From Candidatus Bathyarchaeota archaeon (GTDB lineage Archaea > Thermoproteota > Bathyarchaeia > Bathyarchaeales > Bathycorpusculaceae), in the NCBI GenBank assembly GCA_026014545.1, contig JAOZIH010000001.1, positions 209,708-273,707 of the forward strand: a stretch of DNA of 64,000 nucleotides, given 5' to 3'. Below, piece by piece: positions 16,988 to 25,555 of the stretch. The notes below the pieces were generated by a model that was not told the DNA's origin, did not search any database, and saw nothing but the letters and a program-made list of their open reading frames with translations. The position numbers and the translations under genes were made by a program. Within the stretch, counting starts at the first letter, position 1. Every line of letters starts with the position of its first letter.

Positions 16988-18062
16988 ATATAGTGTAACT
17001 GAAAAGAAAAGTGAAGTTATAAGTAGCTTGAAGGATTTTGGCTCAAAAATTTATGAGCAAATGGAGAAGGGAGATTTCCCCTCTATCACCATGCCCAGTC
17101 GCTCTACACAGAACATCTATTACGACATGAATCTCCGCCAGTTCATTTTAGGCGACAAAAGCGTGCGCAGAAGCGCCCGGAACATTCGCCATGTTAAGCC
17201 GTTCACGCAGCTTGTGTGGGTTGCACGATTCTCGCATGAGCTTACTACGCAGCGCAAGACATCCACTTTAAGAGACGTTTACTATTCCGCCCAAGCATAC
17301 GAAATGACATTCAAGGATCAGCAGGAATCAGACAACATCATCACCGACTTGGAAACCGTTCTCGGCCTTTCACGAGAAGACTTCAACATCTTCCCAGAGG
17401 AACGCTCCGCAGTCTTCGGCGACCTCACCATAGAATACACGGTTCCAGGCTACGAAGGCAAAACGTTGAACTTAACCACGCATCCAGACGGTGTCTTAAT
17501 CGGCCCAGCGTTAACTTCCGCCGAGTTCGTAAACACTACAGCCGACAAAATTATAGCCATAGAGAAAGGCGGCTTGTTCACGCGGTTCATCGAAGAAAAC
17601 GTGCACAAAAAGTTTAACGCTTTGCTGGTGCTAACCGCGGGGCAAGCGCCGCGGGCGACGAGGCACTTCATTAGGCGGCTGCACACTGAACTGAACCTGC
17701 CAGTGTACATCTTCACAGACGGCGACCCATGGGGAATGCACATAGCCATGGTCATCATAAGCGGCTCCGCAAACGCGGCGCATCTGCGCGAGTTGAACAC
17801 GCCTGACGCAAAATGGAGCGGCGTCTGGGCAACTGACATCGTCAACTATAAGCTGCCCACGGATCCACTGGACGAAGTGGACATTAAACGACTTTATGAA
17901 CTGCAGAAGGACCCGCGATATAAGGAAGATCCACTGTGGCAGAGGGAAATCAAGACGTTTCTGAAAATCAGGCGGAAGGCTGAGCAAGAGGCATTCAGCC
18001 GCTACGGCCTAACCTACATTGTGGATGAATACTTGCCTGCAAAACTCGAAGAAACAAAGTAG
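16971..18062 (+). CDS. top6A: DNA topoisomerase VI subunit A (Spo11-like)
   Basis: A 363-residue cleavage subunit. The winged-helix domain ends with TLRDVYYSAQAY, which holds the catalytic tyrosine. The Toprim domain has IAIEKGGLFTRFIEE and IFTDGDPWGMHIA, the metal-binding Glu and Asp residues. Downstream segments (KWSGVWATDIVNY, LPTDPLDEVD) match Spo11/Top6A. I chose ATG 16971 over the in-frame GTG at 16959; either overlaps top6B, by 17 or 29 bases. The natural stop is TAG, evidence that TAG works as a stop in this genome. Confidence 0.96.
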   Translation: METKRKYSVTEKKSEVISSLKDFGSKIYEQMEKGDFPSITMPSRSTQNIYYDMNLRQFILGDKSVRRSARNIRHVKPFTQLVWVARFSHELTTQRKTSTLRDVYYSAQAYEMTFKDQQESDNIITDLETVLGLSREDFNIFPEERSAVFGDLTIEYTVPGYEGKTLNLTTHPDGVLIGPALTSAEFVNTTADKIIAIEKGGLFTRFIEENVHKKFNALLVLTAGQAPRATRHFIRRLHTELNLPVYIFTDGDPWGMHIAMVIISGSANAAHLRELNTPDAKWSGVWATDIVNYKLPTDPLDEVDIKRLYELQKDPRYKEDPLWQREIKTFLKIRRKAEQEAFSRYGLTYIVDEYLPAKLEETK

Positions 18063-18223
18063 CCGCACCAATCAAATAAATTCACACGCAGACAAACCAC
18101 TTCTTAGCATTCATTAGCAAGCGTGAAAACACGTGAATTATTCGGTTGAATGCGAAAGTGTAAAATAACCCCTACTGTTTATTGTAAAAAAGCATCGGAA
18201 CAAAATAAGGGAATGAACAAGAC

Positions 18224-18424
18224 ATGAGCGAAGAAGACACATTCTGGCTATCACTAGCCGAAAAATTCCTCGGCGTCCTCCTCACAATAATAGGCGCATT
18301 ATTCCTATACTTCACAGCCACAAGCACCGGCGCGCTAGGCGCCTTCAGCGGGCTCTTCGGCTTCTTAGGCATCGCTGTTTTAGTAGTTGGCGTTTTCCTG
18401 CTTTTGGTTAGGCCGCCGGAATAG
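18224..18424 (+). CDS. Small two-helix membrane protein, unknown function
   Basis: The 66-residue protein has an acidic N-terminus (SEEDTFW) and two hydrophobic helices, FLGVLLTIIGALFLYFTA and LFGFLGIAVLVVGVFLLLV, separated by a glycine-rich turn. No family is recognised. GGGAATG lies 12 bases before the ATG. It converges on the zinc-ribbon gene with a two-base gap; both end near 18425, so they are not co-transcribed. Confidence 0.6.
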   Translation: MSEEDTFWLSLAEKFLGVLLTIIGALFLYFTATSTGALGAFSGLFGFLGIAVLVVGVFLLLVRPPE

Positions 18425-18426
18425 GC

Positions 18427-18744
18427 TTATTCTCTCCGCTCAACTACTATTCTGCAGTTTGTAGCCAACGCGGCGATGACGCCTAGGGCTGCCAGCCAAG
18501 GCGCTAATACGGTGCCGATGACGCCGACGGTGACGGGAATTTCAAGCAGAGCTTTTCCCTTCTCGTCTTTCACGATTATGCGGGTTACATTTCCTTCATG
18601 CAGTAGCTCTTTAACGCGGTCAACAAGGTTGCTGGCTGAGACGCTGAATTCTTCTCGCGAGACTTTGGGGGCTGCGGCGCCGCAGACGGGGCAGAATTTG
18701 TCATCCTCCTTAAGGGGCGCACCACATTTTGTGCAAAAAGGCAA
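18427..18744 (-). CDS. Zinc-ribbon DUF4342-type protein
   Basis: A 105-residue protein starting with a zinc ribbon, FCTKCGAPLKEDDKFCPVCG (residues 3-22). A DUF4342-like region follows: SNLVDRVKELLHEGNVTRII, KDEKGKALLEIPVTVGVI and APWLAALGVIAALATNCRIV. The C-terminal stretch is hydrophobic enough for a membrane-associated hairpin. In bacteria this domain is sometimes fused to UBA-like domains; its function is not established. No operon partner. Confidence 0.7.
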   Translation of the reverse strand: MPFCTKCGAPLKEDDKFCPVCGAAAPKVSREEFSVSASNLVDRVKELLHEGNVTRIIVKDEKGKALLEIPVTVGVIGTVLAPWLAALGVIAALATNCRIVVERRE

Positions 18745-18894
18745 GCGCGCTCACCTCACTGTGCAGAGGCGGAAGCACGCTTAAAAATATTGCTGAAATG
18801 GAGTTTATCCGCGTGCTGAGTGTTTATTAAGCAATGTCGCATTAGTTTCTGTCAGCTTTGCCTATGAATTATAATAGCAGAAGGATGCGTTCAA

Positions 18895-20676
18895 ATGCCT
18901 ATCCGCCAACCAATAGTATGCGTACTCGGCCACGTGGATACAGGCAAGACTCTGCTTTTAGATAAAATCAGAAAGACAAGTGTGCAGGCAAGAGAAGCAG
19001 GCGGCATGACCCAGCATATAGGCGCAAGCTTCTTCCCTGTTGAAACGCTCAAGCAGCTTATGGGCCCGCTGCTTTCCGCACTCAAAGGTGAAATACAGAT
19101 TCCCGGCTTATTGATTATCGACACACCGGGGCATGAAGCTTTTACGAATTTGCGGCGGAGAGGCGGAAGTGTTGCGGACATAGCCATCCTTGTAATCGAC
19201 ATCCTAAAGGGCTTTGAAGCTCAAACTTACGAGTGCATAGAAATTTTGAGGTCGCGTAAAACGCCTTTTATAGTGGCGGTTAACAAAATTGACCGTATTT
19301 CAGGCTGGAAGCCTCAGCCGGACACGCCTTTCTATAAGTCCTATGCAATGCAGGACGCGTATGTTAAAGAAAGTGTGGATAACAAGCTCTACGAGATAAT
19401 GGGCACGTTTTCCCGTTTAGGTTTCCGCGCTAACCGCTTTGACCAAATCACAGATTTCACAACCACGATTGCGTTGGTTCCTACAAGCGCGAAAACAGGC
19501 GAGGGCCTACACGAGCTGCTCATGGTGCTCGTGGGCTTAACGCAGCAGTACTTGAAGAAGCAGCTACAGACCACGGAAGGCCCGGCGAAGGGGTCAGTTC
19601 TCGAAATTAAAGAGGAACCAGGCTTAGGCTTGACGCTGAACACCATAATTTATGATGGCGTGCTTAAGAAGGATGATTTAATCGTTATAGGCGGCAAAGA
19701 AAAGCCCATTATAACCAGTATAAGAGCGATTCTCGTGCCTAAGCCGCTGGATGAAATCCGAGACCCACGCGACAGATTCTCCTCAGTCGACTGCGTTTCA
19801 GCAGCTGCAGGTGTGAAGATAGTTGCTTCAGACTTGGAAGGTGCCCTTGCAGGCTCATCCTTATACGCTGTACCGCCAGGCGAAGACCCCACGAAGTACG
19901 CGCGGCTTGTCAGCGAGGAAATTGAGAAAATCAGAATCTCCACAGACACAGAAGGCATAATTCTGAAAGCGGACACGCTTGGGTCTCTGGAAGCCATCGC
20001 GGAAATTCTGAAGCAGAACAATGTGCAAGTCAGAATCGCTGATGTGGGCGACATATCAAAAAGAGACGTTATAGAAGCCTCGATAGTAAAGGAGCATGAG
20101 CCGCTTTACGGAGTTATCTTGGCGTTCAACGTCAAGGTTCTGCCAGACGCACAGGAAGAAGCAGAAGCCAGAAAAGTCCAGATATTCAGAGAACAAATCA
20201 TCTATCACCTGGTAGAGAACTATTTGAAGTGGCTTAAAGCTCAACGCGAATCCAAACTTGCACAGGAATTTGAGAACCTCATCAAGCCAGGGAAAATCCT
20301 CGTCTTGGAAGGCTACGTTTTCAGACGGGCAAAACCCGCAATCTTCGGTGTAGAAATCCTCGGCGGCCAATTGAAGCCCAAGTATCAGCTTATAAGGGCT
20401 GATGACGGCGCAGACTTAGGCGAAGTTCAGCAGATACAGGACAAGGGCAAGGCCATCTCTGAAGCCAAGCAGGGCATGCAGGTGGCTATATCCATGGACA
20501 AGCCAATAGTCGGCAGACATGTTTTCGAGAAGGATATACTCTACGTGAAAGTGCCCGAATCCGACGCGAAAGCGCTGTTGACTACGTACATGGATAAGCT
20601 TACGGCAGACGAGCAAGAAGTCCTGAAAGAATACGCTGAAGCAATGCGCAAAAAGGCACCATTCTGGGGAGCATAA
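18895..20676 (+). CDS. infB: Translation initiation factor aIF5B
   Basis: A 593-residue GTPase that promotes subunit joining and Met-tRNAi positioning. G domain motifs are VLGHVDTGKTLLLD (G1), GGMTQHIGASFF (G2), IIDTPGHEAF (G3), VAVNKIDR (G4) and PTSAKTGEGL (G5). Domain II starts around residue 230. The long helix linking domains III and IV, with QEEAEARKVQIFREQIIYHL, is typical. The length matches archaeal aIF5B, which lacks the long eukaryotic N-terminus. Monocistronic as far as can be seen. Confidence 0.97.
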   Translation: MPIRQPIVCVLGHVDTGKTLLLDKIRKTSVQAREAGGMTQHIGASFFPVETLKQLMGPLLSALKGEIQIPGLLIIDTPGHEAFTNLRRRGGSVADIAILVIDILKGFEAQTYECIEILRSRKTPFIVAVNKIDRISGWKPQPDTPFYKSYAMQDAYVKESVDNKLYEIMGTFSRLGFRANRFDQITDFTTTIALVPTSAKTGEGLHELLMVLVGLTQQYLKKQLQTTEGPAKGSVLEIKEEPGLGLTLNTIIYDGVLKKDDLIVIGGKEKPIITSIRAILVPKPLDEIRDPRDRFSSVDCVSAAAGVKIVASDLEGALAGSSLYAVPPGEDPTKYARLVSEEIEKIRISTDTEGIILKADTLGSLEAIAEILKQNNVQVRIADVGDISKRDVIEASIVKEHEPLYGVILAFNVKVLPDAQEEAEARKVQIFREQIIYHLVENYLKWLKAQRESKLAQEFENLIKPGKILVLEGYVFRRAKPAIFGVEILGGQLKPKYQLIRADDGADLGEVQQIQDKGKAISEAKQGMQVAISMDKPIVGRHVFEKDILYVKVPESDAKALLTTYMDKLTADEQEVLKEYAEAMRKKAPFWGA

Positions 20677-20708
20677 CCCCTTAAAAATTGAGCGCGAGCT
20701 AAATATCC

Positions 20709-21821
20709 CTACGATAGTAGGTGAATGTTTCCTAATTTCACGTTGTTGAGATGCTTTTCTGCTGTCTTCTGGCATTCTAATGCTTGCTTTCGGCTTGTTG
20801 TCGGCAAATCGTTCATCACAAAGCATGGATAAAATGCCAGCAGCGTATATGGAATATCAGGGTCTATCTTGCCTATGAATCGGGCAATGTTTTCCACTTC
20901 CTCTGCGTCCACATAGCCAGGTATAAGTAGCGTGCTCGCCGCAAGCACGGGCAGTTCCCTTCGTTTCTTGAAGTATTTTTCGCCTAACAGTTTGAAGTTC
21001 GCGAATGAAAGCTTGCTGGAAACCCCGCATAAAGCTATGCTCAGCGCCTCATTCCAGACTTTGAGGTCGAATTTGATGTTGCCACCGCTTTCCAGCGCGT
21101 ACTCGGCGGCTTTCTCCGCCAATCGGGGGTTCATGTAGCCGTTGGTCTCCCAGCAGACACGGAGAATGCGGTTCTCAGCCCTTGCCTTCGCCATGGCTAT
21201 GCGGCTTACCTCAAGCGAATGCGGCATCTGCGGAGACGGGTCGCCTCCAAAATAGCAGATACATGAAACATGCTTATCCGCTTTGGCTGCCAACGCCTCA
21301 GCACTCATAGCGGGCTTTTGCCGCGTTGAAAATTTGCGGTAATGCCAGTTCTGGCAGAATAGGCAGTTGTAGCTACAGGCGCCGTAGAAAACTGCCAAAT
21401 TAGCGTAGCCATGCTCAGCCGTAGGCTTATAGGCGTACTTCGGGTAGCCGCTTCCAGTGCAGCCGGGACAGAACCACCAGCTTACACAGTTGGTTGGCAA
21501 CGGGTCATAATACCATTCTAATACGCCCTGCTCAGCTGTGCCGCCGAAACGGATTAAGCGCCCATTAATGTTTTTGACTAAGCCGCAGAAACCCGCGTTG
21601 CCCTCGCCGATAACACAGTTGTTAGCGCAAAAGCCGCAAGGCACGCCGCCAGCGTTCCGAGGCGGCTCAGGTGGCAACCCATAAGCTGCACGGTTCTCAG
21701 CATGCACTTGCCGCGTAACTACAAGGGCTTTATCAGGGCTATTGCGTATGCAGCTTAAGCAAACATGAAGCCCGTTGGAGATAGTCTTGGCTTCTGCGCC
21801 GCATATCAGACATTTGCCCAA
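20709..21821 (-). CDS. Radical SAM protein, PflA-like archaeal type
   Basis: The 370-residue enzyme binds a 4Fe-4S cluster through YGACSYNCLFCQNWHYRKF near residue 150 (CxxxCxxC) and so should cleave S-adenosylmethionine. A separate N-terminal CLICG...CLSC pair and the cysteine-rich CGFCANNCVIGEGNAGFCG give two further metal-binding regions. SAM-contact segments ICYFGGDPSPQM and RVCWETNGYM are present. It resembles the pyruvate-formate-lyase-activase/AmmeMemoRadiSam-related group. The substrate is unknown. A MoaD/SAMP-like gene lies five bases upstream in the same operon. Confidence 0.82.
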   Translation of the reverse strand: MGKCLICGAEAKTISNGLHVCLSCIRNSPDKALVVTRQVHAENRAAYGLPPEPPRNAGGVPCGFCANNCVIGEGNAGFCGLVKNINGRLIRFGGTAEQGVLEWYYDPLPTNCVSWWFCPGCTGSGYPKYAYKPTAEHGYANLAVFYGACSYNCLFCQNWHYRKFSTRQKPAMSAEALAAKADKHVSCICYFGGDPSPQMPHSLEVSRIAMAKARAENRILRVCWETNGYMNPRLAEKAAEYALESGGNIKFDLKVWNEALSIALCGVSSKLSFANFKLLGEKYFKKRRELPVLAASTLLIPGYVDAEEVENIARFIGKIDPDIPYTLLAFYPCFVMNDLPTTSRKQALECQKTAEKHLNNVKLGNIHLLS

Positions 21822-21826
21822 GGTTG

Positions 21827-22126
21827 TCAGCCGCCGCTTACAGGAGGAAGAATCGCTAAGACGTCACCGTCTTTCAGCTCCGTCTCCAGCCCCTTCAACA
21901 TCGCGGCGCTTTGACCGTTAACAAGAAACTGCAGAAAACCCTGAACTCCACCTGTCTTAGCGTCGTAAACATACTCGATAAAGGGTTTACCATAAGATTG
22001 CGCCAAAGCCTTAAGCACTACGTCAATCGTGACTTTAGCGGAGTCTGGAAACTCTAATTTCTCCTCTCTCTTGCTAGTTATTTCCCTTAAGCGAGTGAAG
22101 AAACGAACCGAAACCCGCACACTCAA
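21827..22126 (-). CDS. MoaD/ThiS/SAMP-like ubiquitin-fold protein
   Basis: A 99-residue beta-grasp protein ending in PPVSGG; the terminal diglycine can be adenylated and used for sulfur transfer or protein conjugation. The family pattern shows in VRFFTRLREITSKREEKLEF and LKDGDVLAILPPVSGG. The central insert VYDAKTGGVQGFLQFLVNG is seen in archaeal MoaD relatives. It is the first gene of a two-gene operon with the radical SAM enzyme. A candidate structured leader element lies about 130 bases upstream on the same strand. Confidence 0.83.
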   Translation of the reverse strand: MSVRVSVRFFTRLREITSKREEKLEFPDSAKVTIDVVLKALAQSYGKPFIEYVYDAKTGGVQGFLQFLVNGQSAAMLKGLETELKDGDVLAILPPVSGG

Positions 22127-22256
22127 ACACCAACAAACATTAGAAAGGGCAAAGGGCTAAATTAAACCATTACGCAGCAACCCGCTCCAAATTAGAAGCC
22201 AGATAGGTCTGCAGAAATAAGGAACCAAAAAATAGTAAGGCAAACAGGAAAATCGT

Positions 22257-22335
22257 AAAAAAACACACGGCGCCTTCATATTTGGCGCATATTAGTGGTT
22301 CATTGCAGAAACCTATAGAGGGGTCTATCCACACA
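22257..22335 (-). ncRNA. Candidate structured small RNA or 5' leader element, copy 1
   Basis: On the minus strand a 63-nt block (22267-22329) repeats nearly exactly at 36968-37029. It contains two possible hairpins: ATAGA/TCTAT with a CCCC loop, and GCGCC/GGCGC around AAATATGAA. The second ends in CGTGTG and a T7 run (22257-22263), like an archaeal terminator. A TATA-like CCTATAAAAGG at 22360-22370 is placed to start transcription near 22335. This gives a unit of about 79 nt, or a leader attenuated before the MoaD-like gene. The two copies differ by one base in the first loop and three consecutive bases in the linker, with both stems preserved. No Rfam family is recognised. Confidence 0.5.
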
Positions 22336-22357
22336 GATTCCAGTGGCACAGCAGCAA

Positions 22358-22372
22358 TGCCTTTTATAGGAG
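22358..22372. promoter_or_regulatory. Palindromic TATA element, possibly bidirectional
   Basis: CCTTTTATAGG on the plus strand reads CCTATAAAAGG on the minus strand. It is correctly spaced for the inositol-phosphate synthase gene (ATG 22409, leader about 15-20 bases) and, on the minus strand, for the candidate structured RNA starting near 22335. One TBP site may serve both directions. Motif and spacing only. Confidence 0.45.
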
Positions 22373-22408
22373 CAAAGTAGATAAGAAAGCCCAAAAGGTG
22401 TTTGGTTA

Positions 22409-23470
22409 ATGGCGAAAATCAAAGTTGCCTTGGCAGGCGTGGGAAACTGCGCCTCAGCCTTCATTCAAGGCTTATGCTACTATAGCATCTTCACAGAAAA
22501 CCCTGTTGGGCTCAGGCACCCGGAGCTATGCGGCTACAAGCCCAGCGATATTCAAGTTGTCGCCGCCTTTGACGTGGACAACCGCAAAGTCGGCAAAGAC
22601 CTTGCCGAAGCCATATTCGCTGCGCCGAACAATGCGCCTAGAGTTATAGATGTCCCGAAAACAGGCGTAACCGTGCAGAAGGGGCCGTTGCTTGACGGAG
22701 TAGGCGAAAACACTCGCAGAGTCATAGAGCCCAGCGGTCAGCCTGAGGTAAATGTGGCAGAGGCGCTACGCGAAGCTGGCGCCGAGATTCTGGTGAATCT
22801 GCTGCCGAGTGGAGCGAAAAGCGCATCCGAGTTTTATGCAGAGCATGCCTTAGCTGCAAACTGCGCATTTGTAAACGCTACACCAAATTTCATCGCCAGC
22901 GATGCAGCATGGGCAAAAAGATTCGAAAACGCTGCGTTACCAGTAGCCGGCGACGACTTAATCGACCAAGTTGGCTCGACAACATTGCACAGGACATTGC
23001 TGAAGCTGCTCTCTGACCGCGGCGTAAAAATCACGGAAACTTATCAGCTGGATGTCGGCGGCGGCGCAGAGTCGCTTGACACGATGGATCGCACACGCGA
23101 AACAAAACGCGCCATAAAAACGCAGGCAGTAGCCAGCACGCTGCCGTATAAGGCGGAAGTCGTGGCGGGCTCAACGGATTACGTGGACTTTCTCCAGAAC
23201 AACCGCGACAGCTACTTCTGGATTAGCGGCGTCTACTTCTGCAACGCGCCGATGAGGATAGACCTCAAATTCAGCACGGTTGACGCGCCAAACGCAGGTT
23301 CAGTGCTCTTCGACACGGTAAGAGCCATGAAGATAGCGCTGAATAAGAAGCTTAAGGGCGCCATATTGCCCGTCTGCGCCTACGCGTTTAAGCGCCCGCC
23401 GCAGATGCTGCCGCTTGAAGAAGCAGAAGAAATGTTCAAAGCGTTCGTGAAAGAAAACGGTTCACCGTGA
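22409..23470 (+). CDS. ino1: Inositol-3-phosphate synthase
   Basis: A 353-residue NAD-dependent enzyme that converts glucose 6-phosphate to inositol 3-phosphate for archaeal phospholipid head groups or inositol solutes. The Rossmann motif is VALAGVGNCASAFIQGL. Family segments LVNLLPSGAKSASEFYAEHA, NATPNFIASD, AGDDLIDQVGSTTLHRTLL and YQLDVGGGAESLDTMDR cover the NAD and active site. AAAAGGTG nine bases before the ATG can serve as ribosome binding site. The 3' end overlaps the converging PGI/PMI gene by nine bases. Confidence 0.95.
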   Translation: MAKIKVALAGVGNCASAFIQGLCYYSIFTENPVGLRHPELCGYKPSDIQVVAAFDVDNRKVGKDLAEAIFAAPNNAPRVIDVPKTGVTVQKGPLLDGVGENTRRVIEPSGQPEVNVAEALREAGAEILVNLLPSGAKSASEFYAEHALAANCAFVNATPNFIASDAAWAKRFENAALPVAGDDLIDQVGSTTLHRTLLKLLSDRGVKITETYQLDVGGGAESLDTMDRTRETKRAIKTQAVASTLPYKAEVVAGSTDYVDFLQNNRDSYFWISGVYFCNAPMRIDLKFSTVDAPNAGSVLFDTVRAMKIALNKKLKGAILPVCAYAFKRPPQMLPLEEAEEMFKAFVKENGSP

Positions 23471-24592
23471 AGCAGCCAGCTTCTCCAGCTCACGGATTAT
23501 TTTCTCTTTTATTCCGCTCTGCTTCATTTTCTCCTTCAACAATGCTATAGTCTCCACGGGTGTGGGGTCCACTTTGCGGAGAACAGCCAGATAAACGCTT
23601 GTGAGATCACCGATGCAGATGGTGGATAACATTCGGGCAAGCGTGCTTTCGCCTTGAGCCCACACTTCGAACAGCTTCGAGGCAGCGGGCATAAGCGTCT
23701 TGGTTATTTCGATTCTGCTCCGAATCTCAGCGGGCTCATTTTTATCTCGTAAGAATATGGCGGAGAAGCACCTCTCCAGTTTGCCAGCCCTCTCCCAGCC
23801 TACAATCTCGTTGTGATTGAGCTCAGGCAGGAACTCCCATTTCGAAGGAACCTTACTGTTCTCATTAAACTGCTGCTTAAAACGCTGCGCCACACCGCGG
23901 TAAAAGCCAAAACCATAAACCACAGGCACAGTTCCAGCGATTCCCAAAGCCAACTGCTTCGCAAAATTATCCTTCACGGGCTTATCGGACGCGTTTTCGC
24001 TGCAAATTCGCTCCAACAGCGGCAAAGCCTCCGCAAGCTCCTCACGCACGCCAGAAACAACACCTGCATTTTCCAGCAACATAAGCAAGGGCACAAACAG
24101 ATAAGGCAAAGCGGCGCGCGGCTGAAACCCGGCAGGCACACGCAGATACGGCACACCCAGCTTCTCAGCAAAAGCGAGCAGGCTACCGCCTGAGCTTACA
24201 CAGAATATCATGCAACGCCGTTTCACAGCATCCAAAAATGCGCTTAGCGTTTCTTCTGTCTCGCCAGAATAGCTTGCCAGAACAACAAAACTTTTCTCGC
24301 CCACGTAAGCAGGTAAACTGTATGCTCTGCAAACATCTATAGGCACGTGCGCCTTTCCGCTTGCCCAATCCTTGAGCAATTCGCCGCCTATTGCCGAGCC
24401 GCCCATACCAGCCACAACAATATCCGTAAAATCCGCAGGGGGCACAGAAACACGCTCAGCAATTTTTGCGGCTTCACGGTAATGCGCCGCGGCTTCCACA
24501 TAAAACGCAAGCATGTTGCTTCTATCGACTTTTCCCATTTTTTCTGTGCTATCCAGAATTGACGCCGCCGCTTTGCTCATAAGATTACCCAC
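23462..24592 (-). CDS. Bifunctional phosphoglucose/phosphomannose isomerase
   Basis: This 376-residue SIS-domain sugar isomerase interconverts fructose 6-phosphate with glucose 6-phosphate and mannose 6-phosphate, as in archaeal PGI/PMI enzymes. The diagnostic segments are VVAGMGGSAIGGELLKDW, VVLASYSGETEETLSAF (phosphate loop) and SKWEFLPELNHNEIVGWE with the catalytic histidine region. It converges with the inositol-phosphate synthase gene; both use glucose 6-phosphate. Confidence 0.92.
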   Translation of the reverse strand: MGNLMSKAAASILDSTEKMGKVDRSNMLAFYVEAAAHYREAAKIAERVSVPPADFTDIVVAGMGGSAIGGELLKDWASGKAHVPIDVCRAYSLPAYVGEKSFVVLASYSGETEETLSAFLDAVKRRCMIFCVSSGGSLLAFAEKLGVPYLRVPAGFQPRAALPYLFVPLLMLLENAGVVSGVREELAEALPLLERICSENASDKPVKDNFAKQLALGIAGTVPVVYGFGFYRGVAQRFKQQFNENSKVPSKWEFLPELNHNEIVGWERAGKLERCFSAIFLRDKNEPAEIRSRIEITKTLMPAASKLFEVWAQGESTLARMLSTICIGDLTSVYLAVLRKVDPTPVETIALLKEKMKQSGIKEKIIRELEKLAASR

Positions 24593-24668
24593 AGTTTTAT
24601 ATCCAGACTTTTACTTTTAAGCTGAACGCAGAAACACATGTTTCTCTGAGAAGGAGCCATGTTGAGAA

Positions 24669-25523
24669 ATGGGTAGGAAGAAGTTAGCAGTTGCCATTCC
24701 AGCCTCGGTTATCTCGGATACGCCGCATCTACGTGAAAAAACCGCGAAAATAGGCTTAATCGGCAGAGCCGCGGCAATCTTCAGAGTAGACGAAATTATA
24801 GTTTATCGTGACGAGCGCCAAGCAAATCAGCAGCAGCAAGCAGATTTAATAGCGACACTACTGCAGTATATGGAGATGCCGCAGTATCTCAGAAAAAGAC
24901 TCTTCAAACTTGACCCGCGACTGAAGTACGCGGGGATAATACCTCCGCTACGAACACCACATCACCCATTAAACAAGAAAGCAGCAAACCTGAAAATCGG
25001 CGAGTACCGCGAGGGAGTAGTAACAGCCACCACACCGGATGGTGTGCTCGTTGATGTTGGCGTTGAAGCGCCAGCGTTATTGCGTGAAAAACATTTAGCG
25101 GTTGGCAAACGCTTAACAGTAAAAATAGCACGCGTCGACGGGCAGGTTGAGGTGCAAACTGCAAACCGCGCAGAGATTCCATGCTACTGGGGATACGAGG
25201 TTACGCAAGCCATGGAGAATAAGGCGCTGGCAGAACTTAGCGAGAAATTCAATTTGAAGATTGCTACGTCAAAAAAAGGCGCAAAGTTTACGTATGTTGC
25301 CGAAAAAATAGCGCAAAGATGGAAAAAAGCAAACAGCATCCTCCTCTTGTTCGGTTCGCCTAAAAAGGGCTTATATGAATTAGCCAACGAATGGAAGATA
25401 AATCTCGGCGACCTCGCGGATTTTGTGGTGAACACTATACCTGAACAGGGAACGGAGACCGTGCGGACAGAAGAGGCGCTGCTCGCAACGCTGGCGGTCT
25501 TGAACGTGCAGTTTAGTGTTTAA
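24669..25523 (+). CDS. SPOUT-family putative RNA uridine methyltransferase
   Basis: A 284-residue SPOUT1/C9orf114-type protein. The alpha/beta-knot starts with KLAVAIPASVISDTPHLREK and IFRVDEIIVYRDE. An inserted OB-like RNA-binding domain spans about 100-165 (YREGVVTATTPDGVLVDVGV). The knot resumes with ILLLFGSPKKGLYELANEW, VVNTIPEQGTETVRTEEAL and LLATLAVLN, the SAM-binding end. The substrate RNA is not predictable from sequence. It is preceded by a good GAAGGAG and is not obviously in an operon. Confidence 0.88.
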   Translation: MGRKKLAVAIPASVISDTPHLREKTAKIGLIGRAAAIFRVDEIIVYRDERQANQQQQADLIATLLQYMEMPQYLRKRLFKLDPRLKYAGIIPPLRTPHHPLNKKAANLKIGEYREGVVTATTPDGVLVDVGVEAPALLREKHLAVGKRLTVKIARVDGQVEVQTANRAEIPCYWGYEVTQAMENKALAELSEKFNLKIATSKKGAKFTYVAEKIAQRWKKANSILLLFGSPKKGLYELANEWKINLGDLADFVVNTIPEQGTETVRTEEALLATLAVLNVQFSV

Positions 25524-25555
25524 GCTTTAAATGCTTGTTTTAATTATGACTGTTC

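Noticed and set aside
22170..22394. A 74-codon open frame on the minus strand and a 109-codon frame at 36845-37174 that share a stretch of identical residues
   Set aside because: The shared stretch corresponds exactly to the 62-63 nt structured repeat. Outside it the two proteins are unrelated. Similarity is better explained by the repeated DNA or RNA element than by a protein family.
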